This document shows positions 1-9,233 of a stretch of DNA of 64,000 nt, piece after piece. The stretch comes from Syntrophotaleaceae bacterium (lineage in GTDB: Bacteria; Desulfobacterota; Desulfuromonadia; Desulfuromonadales; Syntrophotaleaceae). The stretch is from NCBI GenBank assembly GCA_041390365.1, contig JAWKQB010000001.1, positions 868,001-932,000 of the forward strand, in the 5' to 3' direction. The notes beneath the pieces are model-generated. The model was not told the origin of the DNA and made no database searches. It was given only the letters and a program-made list of their open reading frames with translations. Both the position numbers and the translations under genes were made by a program. The first letter of the stretch is position 1. Every line of letters begins with the position of its first letter.

Positions 1-25
1 GAAAGAAAGACCAGGAGGAGGAGCG

Positions 26-306
26 ATGAAAAAAATCGTACTTCCGGCCTTATCCGTTGGGTCCCCTCTATTTTCGATTTGGCGTCTGAGACATGTAAAT
101 GGCTGGAAATGGCGGTTGTGAAGTGAGATTACCGGGCAGGATTGGAATATAACCTTTTCAAGCATATGGGTTTCGGTCTGGCCTATGAAAATTTCAATGT
201 CATTGTCAATACGGACGAGGATGCCGAATTTCTTGAAATCGACGTCCCGGGGGATCTCGATTTCACCCGCCATGGGATCAAGGTTACCATCCAAAATCAT
301 TATTAA
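26..306 (+). pseudogene. Outer-membrane beta-barrel protein gene, internally deleted remnant
   Basis: A strong ribosome site (AGGAGGAGG, about 11-19) precedes an ATG at 26 that opens a signal-peptide-like start (MKKIVLPALSVGSPLFS) ending at a TGA at 119-121. From 127 to 306, in a different frame, a stretch without a start codon reads as the last strands of a small outer-membrane barrel (DYRAGLEYNLFKHMGFGLAY, ending QNHY with a terminal aromatic residue). The two ends of one gene thus appear to survive while the middle, normally several hundred bases, is missing and the frame is broken. The family assignment rests on the look of the strand pattern and the terminal Tyr, so it is inference. Confidence 0.55.
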
Positions 307-389
307 ATCTTATGGCGGAATTGATGGCACGCGAGGTTAATGCCGGGCCTCGAGAAGTCATGGCCAACAACAATAGAGGAGGTTTTAAA

Positions 390-1814
390 TTGACCACTCG
401 TTCGAGTCTTGGAATCGGGACGATCGATAGCCGGCTGGGACAGCTCGGGTTCGAAGCCGGGTATCCCACGCAAGCTACCATCGAAAAGCTTTACGACGAG
501 CTGGACTTTCAGCGGGCCGTTCAGGCCTACCTTTGGGCTCTGCCGATGGCGTCGTACGGCGCCATGGCTGACGCCCACAAGGCGCTGGGCGCAGACAGCC
601 ACACGGTGGTTATCGCCGACAAACTGGCTGAGCCACGGCAGCTGGCCCTGACCGCAAACCGCGATACGGTCTATATGTCCGGCGTGCTGGACCTGCGCGA
701 AGGGCCGATGGTGATGGAGCTGCCGCCGGGTCTGCTGGGCACGATGAACAACATCTGGCAGCAGCCGTTGATCGACCTCGGCGGACCCTTCTCGCCGGAG
801 CAGAACCGGGGCGGCAGGTTTCTGATCCTACCGCCCGAACATGACGGCCCGCTGCCCGCGATCCATCACCATATCGTCCGATCGGACACCAGCATCGTCG
901 TTTTCTATCTCAGAGGCATCCCGCGGACGCAAGAGGATATCCCCGAGGTTATCGAACAGATCAAGACGTATCGGCAATACAAGCTGGAAGAGTCCGTCAA
1001 TCCGCCAGAGACCCGTTTCGTTTCGCTGTCCGGTAAAGACGCCGACCTGATAACCAACGAGGGCTTCGCGTACTTCGAGAGCCTGGCCCGCTACCTCAAT
1101 GAGAATCCACCCCGCGAACAGGACATGGCCATGCTCGGCGTGCTCGAGTCGCTCGGCATAGTTCACGGAAGGCCCTTCGAGCCGAACGAGCGCATGAAAA
1201 AGATCCTGACCGAAGGGGCTACCGTGGGTCGGGCGATGGCGACGACGCTCGCCTATGCGCCGCGAGTACCGAACGCCGTTGTGTATGCGTATCCCGCAGA
1301 GCGCCACTGGAAGAAGATTTTTTTTTCTGATCCCACCTTCCATGAACCGGAGTACATGGCCATCGATCTTCGCACCAAGTACACCTTCGAGGCGATCGGT
1401 ACGGCGAAATCCATGGTCATGTCAGTGCCCGGCCAGGGCTCGCAATATATCGGTCTGTATCAGGATGGCGGCGGCAACTGGTTGACCGGGGATCACACCT
1501 ACCGAATCCGCCTGCCCAAGGGGGTGCCGGCGAACATGTTCTGGTCGCTGACCGTCTACGACAACGAGACCCGCTCAATGATCCAGAACGAGCATGGAAG
1601 GCCGTTGGTCGGTTCGGTACACGGTGCGGTGGCAGAAGAGGACGGCTCGTTCGGTCTCTACTTCGCTCCGGAACTGCCGGCCGACGTTCCGGAAGTGAAC
1701 TGGGTGCAGACGACGCCGGGCAAGGGATGGTTCGTCTACTTGCGTCTGTATGGGCCCGAACAACCCTACTTCGACAAAACATGGGTGCCCGGAGATGCGG
1801 AAAAAGTGAAATAA
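390..1814 (+). CDS. DUF1254/DUF1214 domain-containing protein
   Basis: 474-residue protein recognised as a DUF1254 (N-terminal half) plus DUF1214 (C-terminal half) protein; the biochemical role of this family is not established. Conserved-looking parts include QAYLWALPMASYGAMADAHK near the start, TANRDTVYMSGVLDLREGPM, and a C-terminal segment with FWSLTVYDNETRSMIQN. I chose a TTG start at 390 because AGAGGAGG lies 7 bases upstream at 375-382; an in-frame ATG at 312 has no such site. No clear signal peptide follows the TTG start, although many family members are exported. The arylsulfatase gene follows after 113 bases on the same strand, so the two may be co-transcribed. Both look like accessory genes rather than part of the conserved neighbourhood further right. 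Confidence 0.85.
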   Translation: MTTRSSLGIGTIDSRLGQLGFEAGYPTQATIEKLYDELDFQRAVQAYLWALPMASYGAMADAHKALGADSHTVVIADKLAEPRQLALTANRDTVYMSGVLDLREGPMVMELPPGLLGTMNNIWQQPLIDLGGPFSPEQNRGGRFLILPPEHDGPLPAIHHHIVRSDTSIVVFYLRGIPRTQEDIPEVIEQIKTYRQYKLEESVNPPETRFVSLSGKDADLITNEGFAYFESLARYLNENPPREQDMAMLGVLESLGIVHGRPFEPNERMKKILTEGATVGRAMATTLAYAPRVPNAVVYAYPAERHWKKIFFSDPTFHEPEYMAIDLRTKYTFEAIGTAKSMVMSVPGQGSQYIGLYQDGGGNWLTGDHTYRIRLPKGVPANMFWSLTVYDNETRSMIQNEHGRPLVGSVHGAVAEEDGSFGLYFAPELPADVPEVNWVQTTPGKGWFVYLRLYGPEQPYFDKTWVPGDAEKVK

Positions 1815-1927
1815 GCGAGCAACCAAACAGGAAGTGCGCAAGTTGAAGGCCAAAAATTCCCGCCAGGAGATCTTCATGTCTGGCGACACGCATGAACCGC
1901 GATTCTCACAACAGAGAGGGGGTCATT

Positions 1928-4282
1928 ATGCCGCTCAAGGAATATAAGCCCGGACAAGCCTTTTCCGGAGTCGTCGGCCGTACCTTCGATGTGTCCGAGC
2001 CAGCGTGGCCGGCGCCCAATCGGGCCCGGGAGGATGCGCCCAATGTCCTGTTCATCGTTCTTGACGATACCGGCTTCGGCCAGCTGGGCTGCTACGGCAG
2101 TCCGATCAGCACTCCCAACCTGGATGCACTGGCTGCCGACGGTTTGCGTTACAACAACATGCATACCACGGCTCTCTGCTCACCGTCACGCTCATGCATC
2201 CTCACCGGCCGCAATCACCATTCAAACGGCTTGGCCTGCATCACCGAGGGATCGACCGGCTATCCCGGCGGGAACGGCTACATTCCCTTCGAAAACGGCA
2301 TGCTCTCGGAAATCCTGCTGCAGCAGGGGTACAACACCTACGCTGTCGGTAAATGGCACCTCACGCCGTCCGAGGCGACGTCGGCGGCAGGGCCCTACGA
2401 CCGCTGGCCCTTGGGCCGGGGCTTCGAGCGTTACTACGGATTTCTCGGCGGCGATACGAATCAGTATTACCCGGAACTGGTGCGGGACAACACCCAGATC
2501 GAGCCGGAAAATACGCCCGAGGAAGGGTATCACCTGACCCCCGACCTGGTCACGAGGGCCAAGGCGATGATCGCCGACGCCAAGCAGGTCGCTCCCGACA
2601 AGCCGTTCTTCCTCTACTTCTGCACCGGGGCCATGCATGCCCCGCATCACGTTCCAAAGGAATGGTCGGATAAATACAAGGGCAAATTCGACGGTGGATG
2701 GGAGGTGTATCGCCGGCAGGTGTTCGAAAAGCAGAAGACGATGGGCATCGTACCGCAGGACGCGAACCTGTCCCGGCCCGATCCCGACGTGCAGGACTGG
2801 GACACCCTGCCGGACGACGAGCGGCGCCTGTATGCGCGGATGATGGAGGTCTACGCCGGTTTTCTGGAGCACACCGATCATTACATCGGGGAGTTGATCG
2901 CTTTCCTCAAGGAGCTGGACGAGTACGAAAACACCCTGATCATGGTGATTTCGGACAACGGCGCCAGTGCCGAAGGCGGACCGCATGGCTCAGTCAACGA
3001 AAGCAAGTTCTTCAACAACGTGCCGGACGATCTCCAGCAGAACCTGGCAGCGATCGACGATCTCGGCGGTCCGAAATATTTCAACCACTACCCCTGGGGC
3101 TGGACTCATGCGGGCAACACGCCGTTTCGCCGTTGGAAGCGCGAGACCTACCGCGGCGGCGTCTCCGATCCCTTTATCGTCTGCTGGCCCAGGGGAATTA
3201 AGGCCCGAGGGGAGATCCGCAGTCAGTATTGCCATGCCATCGACATGGTGCCGACCGTGCTCGACGCCTTTGGCATCGAGCCCCCCGGGCAGATTCGCGG
3301 CGTGACCCAATCGCCGCTGCAGGGGCACAGTCTCAAATCCTCCTTCGATGACGCCCGGGCGCCGGCCCTGCATGTCACCCAATATTTCGAGATGTTCGGC
3401 CACCGCTCCCTCTATCATGACGGGTGGCGTGCCGTATGCCCCTGGCCCGGAACCTCCTTCACCGAGTCCGGTCTGCCTTTCGGCGCCCCGATCGACTACG
3501 ACAAACTCATCGAACTCGATGCAAGAGGCTGGGAACTTTACAACATGGACGAGGATTTCACCGAAACCGTCAATCTTGCCGAAAAGGAACGGGCCAGACT
3601 GATCGCCATGATTGGCATGTGGTATGTCGAGGCCGGCAAATACGATGTGCTGCCCATCGACAGCCGGGGAACTCTGCGTTTCGCCGACCCCCGGCCGCAA
3701 ATCGCGGTCGATCGGAAGCATTACGTGTATTATCCCGGAACCCAGATGGTGCCCCCCAATGCCGCCCCCCGTCTGGTGAATGTGCCTCATTCGGTGTCGG
3801 TGCATGCCGGCGTGCCCGAAGGCGGCGCGGAGGGGGTGCTGTTTTCCATGGGGGGCATTGACGGCGGGTTCTCCTTCTACGTGCAAAACGGCAAGCTCAC
3901 CTACGGCTACAACTACGTCGCCGAACGGTATTTCAAGGTTCAGTCGGACGACTCTATCCCCGCGGGCGACCACATCTTCAGTTTCGAATTCATCCCGACG
4001 GGAGATCCCGACATCGCCAGGGGGAAGGGCGTCCCGGCGCAAATCAAGTTGTTCGTCGATGGCCGGCAGGTAGGGGGCGGAGAACTGCCGGTGACCATTC
4101 CATTAAATTTGGGGTTATCGGCGGGTGTCGTCATTGGTGCCGATACAGGGGCCCCGGTCATGACCGACTATCAACCGCCCTTCGCCTTTACCGGAACGGT
4201 AAAAAAGGCCCTGGTGGATGTGTCGGGTGAGCCGATCGAGGACAAGGAGGCGCAAATGAGAATGTATTTGGCCCGGCAGTAA
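1928..4282 (+). CDS. Arylsulfatase (sulfatase family, Cys-type)
   Basis: 784-residue sulfatase expected to hydrolyse sulfate esters. The N-terminal calcium-binding aspartates appear in NVLFIVLDDTGFGQLGCYG, and the active-site signature CSPSRSCILTGR follows with the codon for the nucleophile precursor Cys at 2177-2179; this C-x-P-S-R form must be oxidised to formylglycine by a maturase not seen in this window. Other sulfatase hallmarks are GKWHLTPSEA and the metal-binding VISDNGASAEGG. The last roughly 200 residues form an extra beta-rich domain typical of the large bacterial arylsulfatases. I prefer the ATG at 1928 because GAGAGGGGG sits just upstream; an in-frame ATG at 1892 would add 12 residues. 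No signal peptide is evident, so a cytoplasmic enzyme is possible. Substrate cannot be read from sequence. Confidence 0.93.
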   Translation: MPLKEYKPGQAFSGVVGRTFDVSEPAWPAPNRAREDAPNVLFIVLDDTGFGQLGCYGSPISTPNLDALAADGLRYNNMHTTALCSPSRSCILTGRNHHSNGLACITEGSTGYPGGNGYIPFENGMLSEILLQQGYNTYAVGKWHLTPSEATSAAGPYDRWPLGRGFERYYGFLGGDTNQYYPELVRDNTQIEPENTPEEGYHLTPDLVTRAKAMIADAKQVAPDKPFFLYFCTGAMHAPHHVPKEWSDKYKGKFDGGWEVYRRQVFEKQKTMGIVPQDANLSRPDPDVQDWDTLPDDERRLYARMMEVYAGFLEHTDHYIGELIAFLKELDEYENTLIMVISDNGASAEGGPHGSVNESKFFNNVPDDLQQNLAAIDDLGGPKYFNHYPWGWTHAGNTPFRRWKRETYRGGVSDPFIVCWPRGIKARGEIRSQYCHAIDMVPTVLDAFGIEPPGQIRGVTQSPLQGHSLKSSFDDARAPALHVTQYFEMFGHRSLYHDGWRAVCPWPGTSFTESGLPFGAPIDYDKLIELDARGWELYNMDEDFTETVNLAEKERARLIAMIGMWYVEAGKYDVLPIDSRGTLRFADPRPQIAVDRKHYVYYPGTQMVPPNAAPRLVNVPHSVSVHAGVPEGGAEGVLFSMGGIDGGFSFYVQNGKLTYGYNYVAERYFKVQSDDSIPAGDHIFSFEFIPTGDPDIARGKGVPAQIKLFVDGRQVGGGELPVTIPLNLGLSAGVVIGADTGAPVMTDYQPPFAFTGTVKKALVDVSGEPIEDKEAQMRMYLARQ

Positions 4283-4420
4283 TCTCCGGTTTTGGCAACC
4301 CCGATACCTTTGGCCGCCCGGTGCATAGACCGACCATGACCCGATTGGCAGCGGGGGGATTGCCTGCAATCGTTTTCATACCGCCGCCATGTGCTCCCCG
4401 CCCCGGGCATCCCTGCTGAC

Positions 4421-4434
4421 GGGGGGGGGGGGGG
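4421..4434. repeat. Homopolymeric tract of 14 G
   Basis: Fourteen consecutive G residues lie in the 188-base gap between the convergent arylsulfatase and M48 protease genes. Apart from this tract the gap (4283-4470) shows no gene or convincing terminator. Runs this long are prone to slippage and to sequencing error. Confidence 0.95.
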
Positions 4435-4470
4435 AATCATAACCATGTCGGCGCAGGTCAAATGCTCCGG

Positions 4471-5718
4471 CTAGGGATTTTTTGGGTCGGTCCTTAATGC
4501 GCGAACCCTCTCGATCAGCGGGGGATGAGAATAATAGAACCAGGCGTAGAAGGGATGCGGGCAGAGGTTGGCCAGATTGTTTCGGGCGAGTCGGATCAGG
4601 GCCGAAGCGAGCCTGCGGGGTTGTCCGGTCAGATCCGAAGCGAAGCGATCCGCCTGCCATTCATGTCGGCGCGACAGCCAACTGCTCAGGGGTGTGAGGA
4701 AAAACCCGACGATCGAGGCCAGAAGAGACAGGATCAGAACCTGGGCCGGAAATGAAGCCGTTTCCAGACCGACCAGACCCGGAAGTCCACCCCGGTTGAG
4801 CAGGTAGAAGGCCAGGCCGGAAGCGCCCAGGGTGAAAGCGGCGGTGCTCAGCAGATGCTTCACCAGGTGGTTATGCCGCCAATGACCCAGTTCATGCGCA
4901 AGCACGGCAACGATTTCCTCCGCATCCATCTGCTCGAGAAGGGTATCGAAGAGGACCACTCGCTTCTGACGTCCCAGTCCCGTAAAATAGGCATTGGCAT
5001 GGCCACTGCGTCGCGAGGCGTCGACCTGGAAGATCCTTTCAGTCCTGACCCCGACCTTGGCGGCCATGGTTTCGATGGCCTGTTCAAGCTCAGGCCGTTC
5101 CAGGGGATTGAAGCGGTTGAAGAGCGGTTCGATAAGATGGGGGGACAGGACCAGAACGAAAAGGGAGAAAAAAACCGCAAACAGCCAGACCCACAACCAC
5201 CAGCCTTCTGGGCTGGCCTGAACCAGCCAGAAACAGCCGGCAGCCAGCAGGCCGGTGAGCAGCAGGGAAAGAAGAATGGTTTTCAGGCGGTCCATCCACC
5301 ACAGGGCCGGGGTCGATCTGTTGAATCCGTACCGGGTTTCCAGAATGAAGGTACGATACAAACCGAAGGGGATGGCCAGAAGCTGGTCGACGAACAGCAA
5401 GCCCAGAAAAAAGAGGGTTCCGTGGATCACGAAGGAATCCGCCGCCTGCAGGGTCAGCCGATCGTAGAGGGGCAGCCAGGGGCCGAAGACAAACAGGACC
5501 AGCAGCGCCGTTTCCGTCAGCGACTGGATCGTTGCCAGTCGAGTCTTGGCCGAAGAATAGGCCAGCGACCGTTTCAGAAGGTCTTCGTCGAATCGGCCAA
5601 CGAGCTCCGGAGGAACGCTGCGGGAACAACGCTTCTGATGAGCCAGGTTGATCCAGGCGAGAGCCGAGCCGGCCAGGAAGACCAGCAGGTAACCGCTGAG
5701 AAAGATCCATTCCATCAT
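4471..5718 (-). CDS. M48 family zinc metallopeptidase, Ste24/CAAX-protease-like
   Basis: 415-residue integral membrane protease. The zinc site is the HELGH motif at residues 275-279 (context VAVLAHELGHWRHNH), with the third ligand probably the Glu in RRHEWQADRFASD further on. Several hydrophobic segments (about residues 4-22, 68-85, 100-120, 148-165, 172-192, 285-305 and 320-345) match the multi-pass Ste24 architecture, and the motif ETRYGFNRST is typical of the family. Bacterial members are thought to take part in membrane-protein quality control; a prenyl substrate is not expected. The gene stands alone on the minus strand, divergent from the 4Fe-4S protein gene. Confidence 0.92.
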   Translation of the reverse strand: MMEWIFLSGYLLVFLAGSALAWINLAHQKRCSRSVPPELVGRFDEDLLKRSLAYSSAKTRLATIQSLTETALLVLFVFGPWLPLYDRLTLQAADSFVIHGTLFFLGLLFVDQLLAIPFGLYRTFILETRYGFNRSTPALWWMDRLKTILLSLLLTGLLAAGCFWLVQASPEGWWLWVWLFAVFFSLFVLVLSPHLIEPLFNRFNPLERPELEQAIETMAAKVGVRTERIFQVDASRRSGHANAYFTGLGRQKRVVLFDTLLEQMDAEEIVAVLAHELGHWRHNHLVKHLLSTAAFTLGASGLAFYLLNRGGLPGLVGLETASFPAQVLILSLLASIVGFFLTPLSSWLSRRHEWQADRFASDLTGQPRRLASALIRLARNNLANLCPHPFYAWFYYSHPPLIERVRALRTDPKNP

Positions 5719-5767
5719 TGTGGGTCCTCACTATCCATCCCGTTTATTCCGGTGTCGGTATATTCGC

Positions 5768-5797
5768 TTGCATTTTGCAAGTTGAGATGATTATACA
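5768..5797 (+). promoter_or_regulatory. Possible sigma-70 promoter for the 4Fe-4S protein gene
   Basis: TTGCAT at 5768-5773 and TATACA at 5792-5797 are separated by 18 bases and point toward the gene starting at 5870. Each hexamer matches the consensus at only four positions, so this is weak. Confidence 0.3.
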
Positions 5798-5869
5798 AGG
5801 AGTGGCGGGACCGGGAAACTATGGTGAATTGTAGAGCGGGACAGAAAAGCCCATTCGAAGGAGGACCGC

Positions 5870-7189
5870 ATGGGACATCTGGTTGGCAAGGATCTTTATC
5901 GACGGCTCGGAGAAAAAGTCGACAATCTCAGCGTGCGCGCCCCCTGGAACGATACCCTTTACGCCATCCTCAAAGAACTCTACTCGGCCGAAGAGGCCGA
6001 ACTCGTGGTCAAGATGCCCTATTCGCTGACGCCGCTGGACCGCCTCGGCCGGCTCACCCGCTTGCCCGAGGATCGGCTGAGGACGCTCCTTGATGGACTG
6101 GCCGATAAAGGGCTGGTTCTCGATCTCTGGGTGGAAGACGGCTATCGCTACGTGCCCTCGCCGATGGTCGTCGGTCTTTTCGAATTCTCCATGATGCGCA
6201 TCGGTCCTGACGTCGACAGCAAAAAGCTGGCCGGACTCTTCCAGCAGTATCTTTCCGAAGAGCGGGGATTCGCCAGGGACAACTTTGCCGAGGACAAGCA
6301 GGTTTCGATCCTGCGCTCCCTGCCCCACGAAGAGGCCTTTCGCGAGGGGGAATACCTGGAGGTTCTCGATTACGAAAAGGTTGATGCTCTTCTGGCGGCG
6401 GCCGAGAGATTCGCCATCGGCATCTGCAGCTGTCGTCACACCCACCTGCACACCGGCACCAAGGAATGCGACGTGCCGCTGGAAAGCTGCACAAGCTTCG
6501 ATTCGGCTGCCGATTATCTCATCCGGCACAACCTGGCCAAAGAGATTTCCCGTTCGGAAATGCGCGACCATTTCGCCCGGTCCCGCGACCTGGGCCTGGT
6601 GCTTAATGCCGACAACGTGCAACGCAACATCACCTTCGTTTGCCATTGCTGTAAATGCTGCTGTCACCCCCTCAACGGCATCCGTCTCCTTGGCTATCCC
6701 CACTGCGTGATCACCTCCAACTACATCGCCGCCGTCGATGCCGACCTCTGCGTCGGCTGCGGTCTCTGCGCGGAGGCCTGCCCCATCGACGCTATCTCCA
6801 TGGTTCCGGCATCCGCCGGACAACAGCAGGGCAAAACACGTCAGATCGCGCATGTCGACACCGGCATATGCCTCGGCTGCGGGGTCTGTGCCCTCAAGTG
6901 CAATCCGGGCGCCTGCCGTTTGGATAAGCGCCAGCAGCGGGTCATCCATCCCGAAACCACCTTCGAGCGCATCCTGCTGCAATGCCTCGAGAGGGGTACC
7001 CTGCAGAACCAGCTTTTCGACAACCCGGAAAGCCTCACCCATAAATTCCTGCGCGGCCTGGTCGGCGGTTTTCTGCGACTGCCAAGTGTGAAAAGGGCCT
7101 TGATGAGGGACGCCCTGCGGTCGCGTTTTCTCGACGCCATGAAGAAGGGCGCGGTTAGGCAGGGCAAGGGATGGTTGACAGAGCTGTAG
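5870..7189 (+). CDS. 4Fe-4S binding protein with N-terminal winged-helix-like region
   Basis: 439-residue iron-sulfur protein of unknown role. The first roughly 100 residues, with LTRLPEDRLRTLLDGLADKG, look like a winged helix. A central part holds a Cys-rich stretch (CSCRHTH near 186-192, C200, C207) and the dense motif CHCCKCCC at about residues 258-265. Two ferredoxin motifs follow: CVGCGLCAEACP at about 294-305 and CLGCGVCALKCNPGAC at about 334-349, which should bind two [4Fe-4S] clusters. The ribosome site GAAGGAGG precedes the ATG. A DUF89 gene and a flavodoxin-ferredoxin fusion follow on the same strand, so an electron-transfer function with them is plausible but not shown. Confidence 0.85.
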   Translation: MGHLVGKDLYRRLGEKVDNLSVRAPWNDTLYAILKELYSAEEAELVVKMPYSLTPLDRLGRLTRLPEDRLRTLLDGLADKGLVLDLWVEDGYRYVPSPMVVGLFEFSMMRIGPDVDSKKLAGLFQQYLSEERGFARDNFAEDKQVSILRSLPHEEAFREGEYLEVLDYEKVDALLAAAERFAIGICSCRHTHLHTGTKECDVPLESCTSFDSAADYLIRHNLAKEISRSEMRDHFARSRDLGLVLNADNVQRNITFVCHCCKCCCHPLNGIRLLGYPHCVITSNYIAAVDADLCVGCGLCAEACPIDAISMVPASAGQQQGKTRQIAHVDTGICLGCGVCALKCNPGACRLDKRQQRVIHPETTFERILLQCLERGTLQNQLFDNPESLTHKFLRGLVGGFLRLPSVKRALMRDALRSRFLDAMKKGAVRQGKGWLTEL

Positions 7190-7335
7190 TACGATTCATC
7201 GCATCCTGCGGGTAATTTCTCCGATGCTTTCCTTGGAAAAGGGCGGATCCGCTATTTTTGCGATAAGTTTTTCACCCAAACTGCCGCAGGGACGAAAGTG
7301 TTTTTTGCGGAGACCATGAGATTCAAGGGGAAAAA

Positions 7336-8262
7336 ATGAGTCTTTTTGAAAATATACAACCTCCAGGCATTCCACCGGACTGTTTTCCCTGCGTGCTGAA
7401 TCAGGCCTTGTCGGCTTGCCGATTCGCCGGGTTGAATGATGAACAGACAAGGAGAATCATCGAGGTGGCCGAGGCAGGGCTCGAGGAGTCGAGAACCACA
7501 GCCATCCTTGTCCAGCACGTAGTGCGTCGAGTGGCAGATGCTATTCTAGCGGAAAAGGGTGAGTCTTCACTTTTTGATATCTATGCCAAAGTGAAGGAAA
7601 TTTCCAACCACCTGGCCCTCGATTATGTCGACACCATCCAGCAAAAAATGGAGGCCAGTCTTTCGCCTCTTGAAACCGGGCTGCAGATTGCGGCAGCCGG
7701 GAACATCATTGATTTCGGAGCCAAAGACCATGGTTCCCTGGATGTGGACAAAGAGCTTCGGTCTCTTGGTAAAGCTTCTTTTAAACGCTACGATTTTGAA
7801 CCGTTCCAACAGTCCTTGAAAACGGCCTTGACGCTTCTGTATCTCTGCGATAACTGCGGCGAGATTGTTTTTGACATGCTGTTCATAAAGCAGCTGCAGC
7901 GCGATTACCCCGGCCTTCGTGTCGTGGCTGCGCTTCGCGACAAGCCCATTATCAACGACGCCACCTTGGCCGACGCCGAGGCGGTGGGACTTGATCGGAT
8001 CGTCACAACCATTTCCAGCGGCAGCGTCTATCCCGGAACGATCCTTTCCGAAACCACGGAAGAATTCCAACAAATCTATGCCGATGCCGATGTGATCCTT
8101 TCAAAAGGTCAGGGTAACTTCGAGACCTTGTTGCCGCTGGCCGATGACAGGGTCTTTTTCCTGTTGCGGGTCAAGTGTGACTACATTTCTGCTTTGTCCC
8201 GGGTGGACCGAGGCAGTTTGGTGCTTATGCAGGCAGATAACAAAAACCCTGCCGTGTTATGA
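7336..8262 (+). CDS. DUF89 / ARMT1-like domain protein
   Basis: 308-residue protein of the DUF89 (damage-control phosphatase, ARMT1-like) family, whose members are metal-dependent phosphatases acting on sugar phosphates or related metabolites. Family features visible are an N-terminal Cys pattern (PPDCFPCVLNQALSACR), the metal-site region LYLCDNCGEIVFDMLFI at about residues 172-188, then VVAALRDKPIINDATL, and the C-terminal SKGQGNFETLL with the downstream LLRVKCD. The start has AGGGG close upstream. The flavodoxin-ferredoxin gene begins 19 bases after the stop with its own ribosome site, so co-transcription is likely. Bacterial DUF89 genes beside iron-sulfur genes have no settled role. Confidence 0.85.
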   Translation: MSLFENIQPPGIPPDCFPCVLNQALSACRFAGLNDEQTRRIIEVAEAGLEESRTTAILVQHVVRRVADAILAEKGESSLFDIYAKVKEISNHLALDYVDTIQQKMEASLSPLETGLQIAAAGNIIDFGAKDHGSLDVDKELRSLGKASFKRYDFEPFQQSLKTALTLLYLCDNCGEIVFDMLFIKQLQRDYPGLRVVAALRDKPIINDATLADAEAVGLDRIVTTISSGSVYPGTILSETTEEFQQIYADADVILSKGQGNFETLLPLADDRVFFLLRVKCDYISALSRVDRGSLVLMQADNKNPAVL

Positions 8263-8281
8263 AGGCAAACAGGAGGAGTCA

Positions 8282-9055
8282 ATGATATCGACCGTTCATC
8301 TTGTCTATTTTTCACCCACGGGCACGACCAGGAAAATATCCGAAGCGATTGTTCAAGGGCTGGGAGCTGAAACGATTGTCCGTTGCGATTTGACCCGGTC
8401 TGCATGCGAAAGCGTCCTGAAGGACGGCGTGGCGGTTATCGGCATACCGGTCTATGTCGGCAGGGTCCCGGAACTCTGCCTGAACCGCCTGCAGGCGATC
8501 ACCGCAAAACGGATACCCGCCGTGCTTGTCGCTGTTTATGGGAACCGGGAATTCGAGGATGCCCTCGTCGAGCTGCAGGATCTAACCGTCGACAAGGGCT
8601 TCAATGTGATAGCTGCCGGGGCTTTTATCGGTGAACATTCCTTCTCCACCCCGGCCCACCCCATAGCGGCCGGCAGGCCTCATGCCGAGGATCTGAAGGG
8701 GGCGGTAGAGTTTGGAAAGCAGGTTGCGGCGAAGATCGAAAGGGGGGATTTTCGCCCCCCGGAGATCACGGGCAACCGACCTTATAAGGAGCGCCGGCAT
8801 TTCGAAGTGATGACCCCGCAGACAGATAGTGAACGATGCACTCTCTGCGAGAGGTGTGCGGCAGCTTGTCCTGCAGGCGCCATTGCCGTGACCGAGTCGG
8901 TTGCGACGAAAGCCGATCATTGCATCCTGTGCTGTGCTTGCGTCAAAGCATGTGAGGCAAAGGCTCGCTTTTTCACCCATCCCTGGGTCGAGAAAGTGCG
9001 CCTGATGCTGCAGGAAAACTGCAGCACGCCGAAAACACCGGAGATCTTTATTTGA
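8282..9055 (+). CDS. EFR1-type flavodoxin-ferredoxin fusion protein
   Basis: 257-residue protein joining an N-terminal flavodoxin-like domain (FSPTGTTRKISEAIV is the FMN phosphate loop) to a C-terminal two-cluster ferredoxin with motifs CTLCERCAAACPAGAI and CILCCACVKACE. The second motif has an extra Cys. Such EFR1 family proteins are presumed electron carriers. The ATG at 8282 has GGAGGAG just upstream; the open frame extends to 8144 but overlaps the preceding gene and lacks a ribosome site. It forms an apparent unit with the DUF89 gene and the 4Fe-4S protein. The 178 bases after it (9056-9233) hold no feature that I can support. Confidence 0.88.
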   Translation: MISTVHLVYFSPTGTTRKISEAIVQGLGAETIVRCDLTRSACESVLKDGVAVIGIPVYVGRVPELCLNRLQAITAKRIPAVLVAVYGNREFEDALVELQDLTVDKGFNVIAAGAFIGEHSFSTPAHPIAAGRPHAEDLKGAVEFGKQVAAKIERGDFRPPEITGNRPYKERRHFEVMTPQTDSERCTLCERCAAACPAGAIAVTESVATKADHCILCCACVKACEAKARFFTHPWVEKVRLMLQENCSTPKTPEIFI

Positions 9056-9233
9056 TGAACCGGAATCACCCCTCCAACGAATCCGGCGGTTTGTGCCGGA
9101 CGTTCATGCCCTGCGAGGGGGCGGAAGATCCCCGGGCGCAAGGAAGGCAGCGCGGAGGTGCCCGTTGCTGACCTGGGAAAGCCGGGCTTTGGTCCTAAGC
9201 GGAGGGAGCATCCGATTGTGCCCGGTACGACGA

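Noticed and set aside
7190..7335. Small gene upstream of the DUF89 gene
   Set aside because: Short frames here lack ribosome sites and recognisable sequence; treated as leader DNA.
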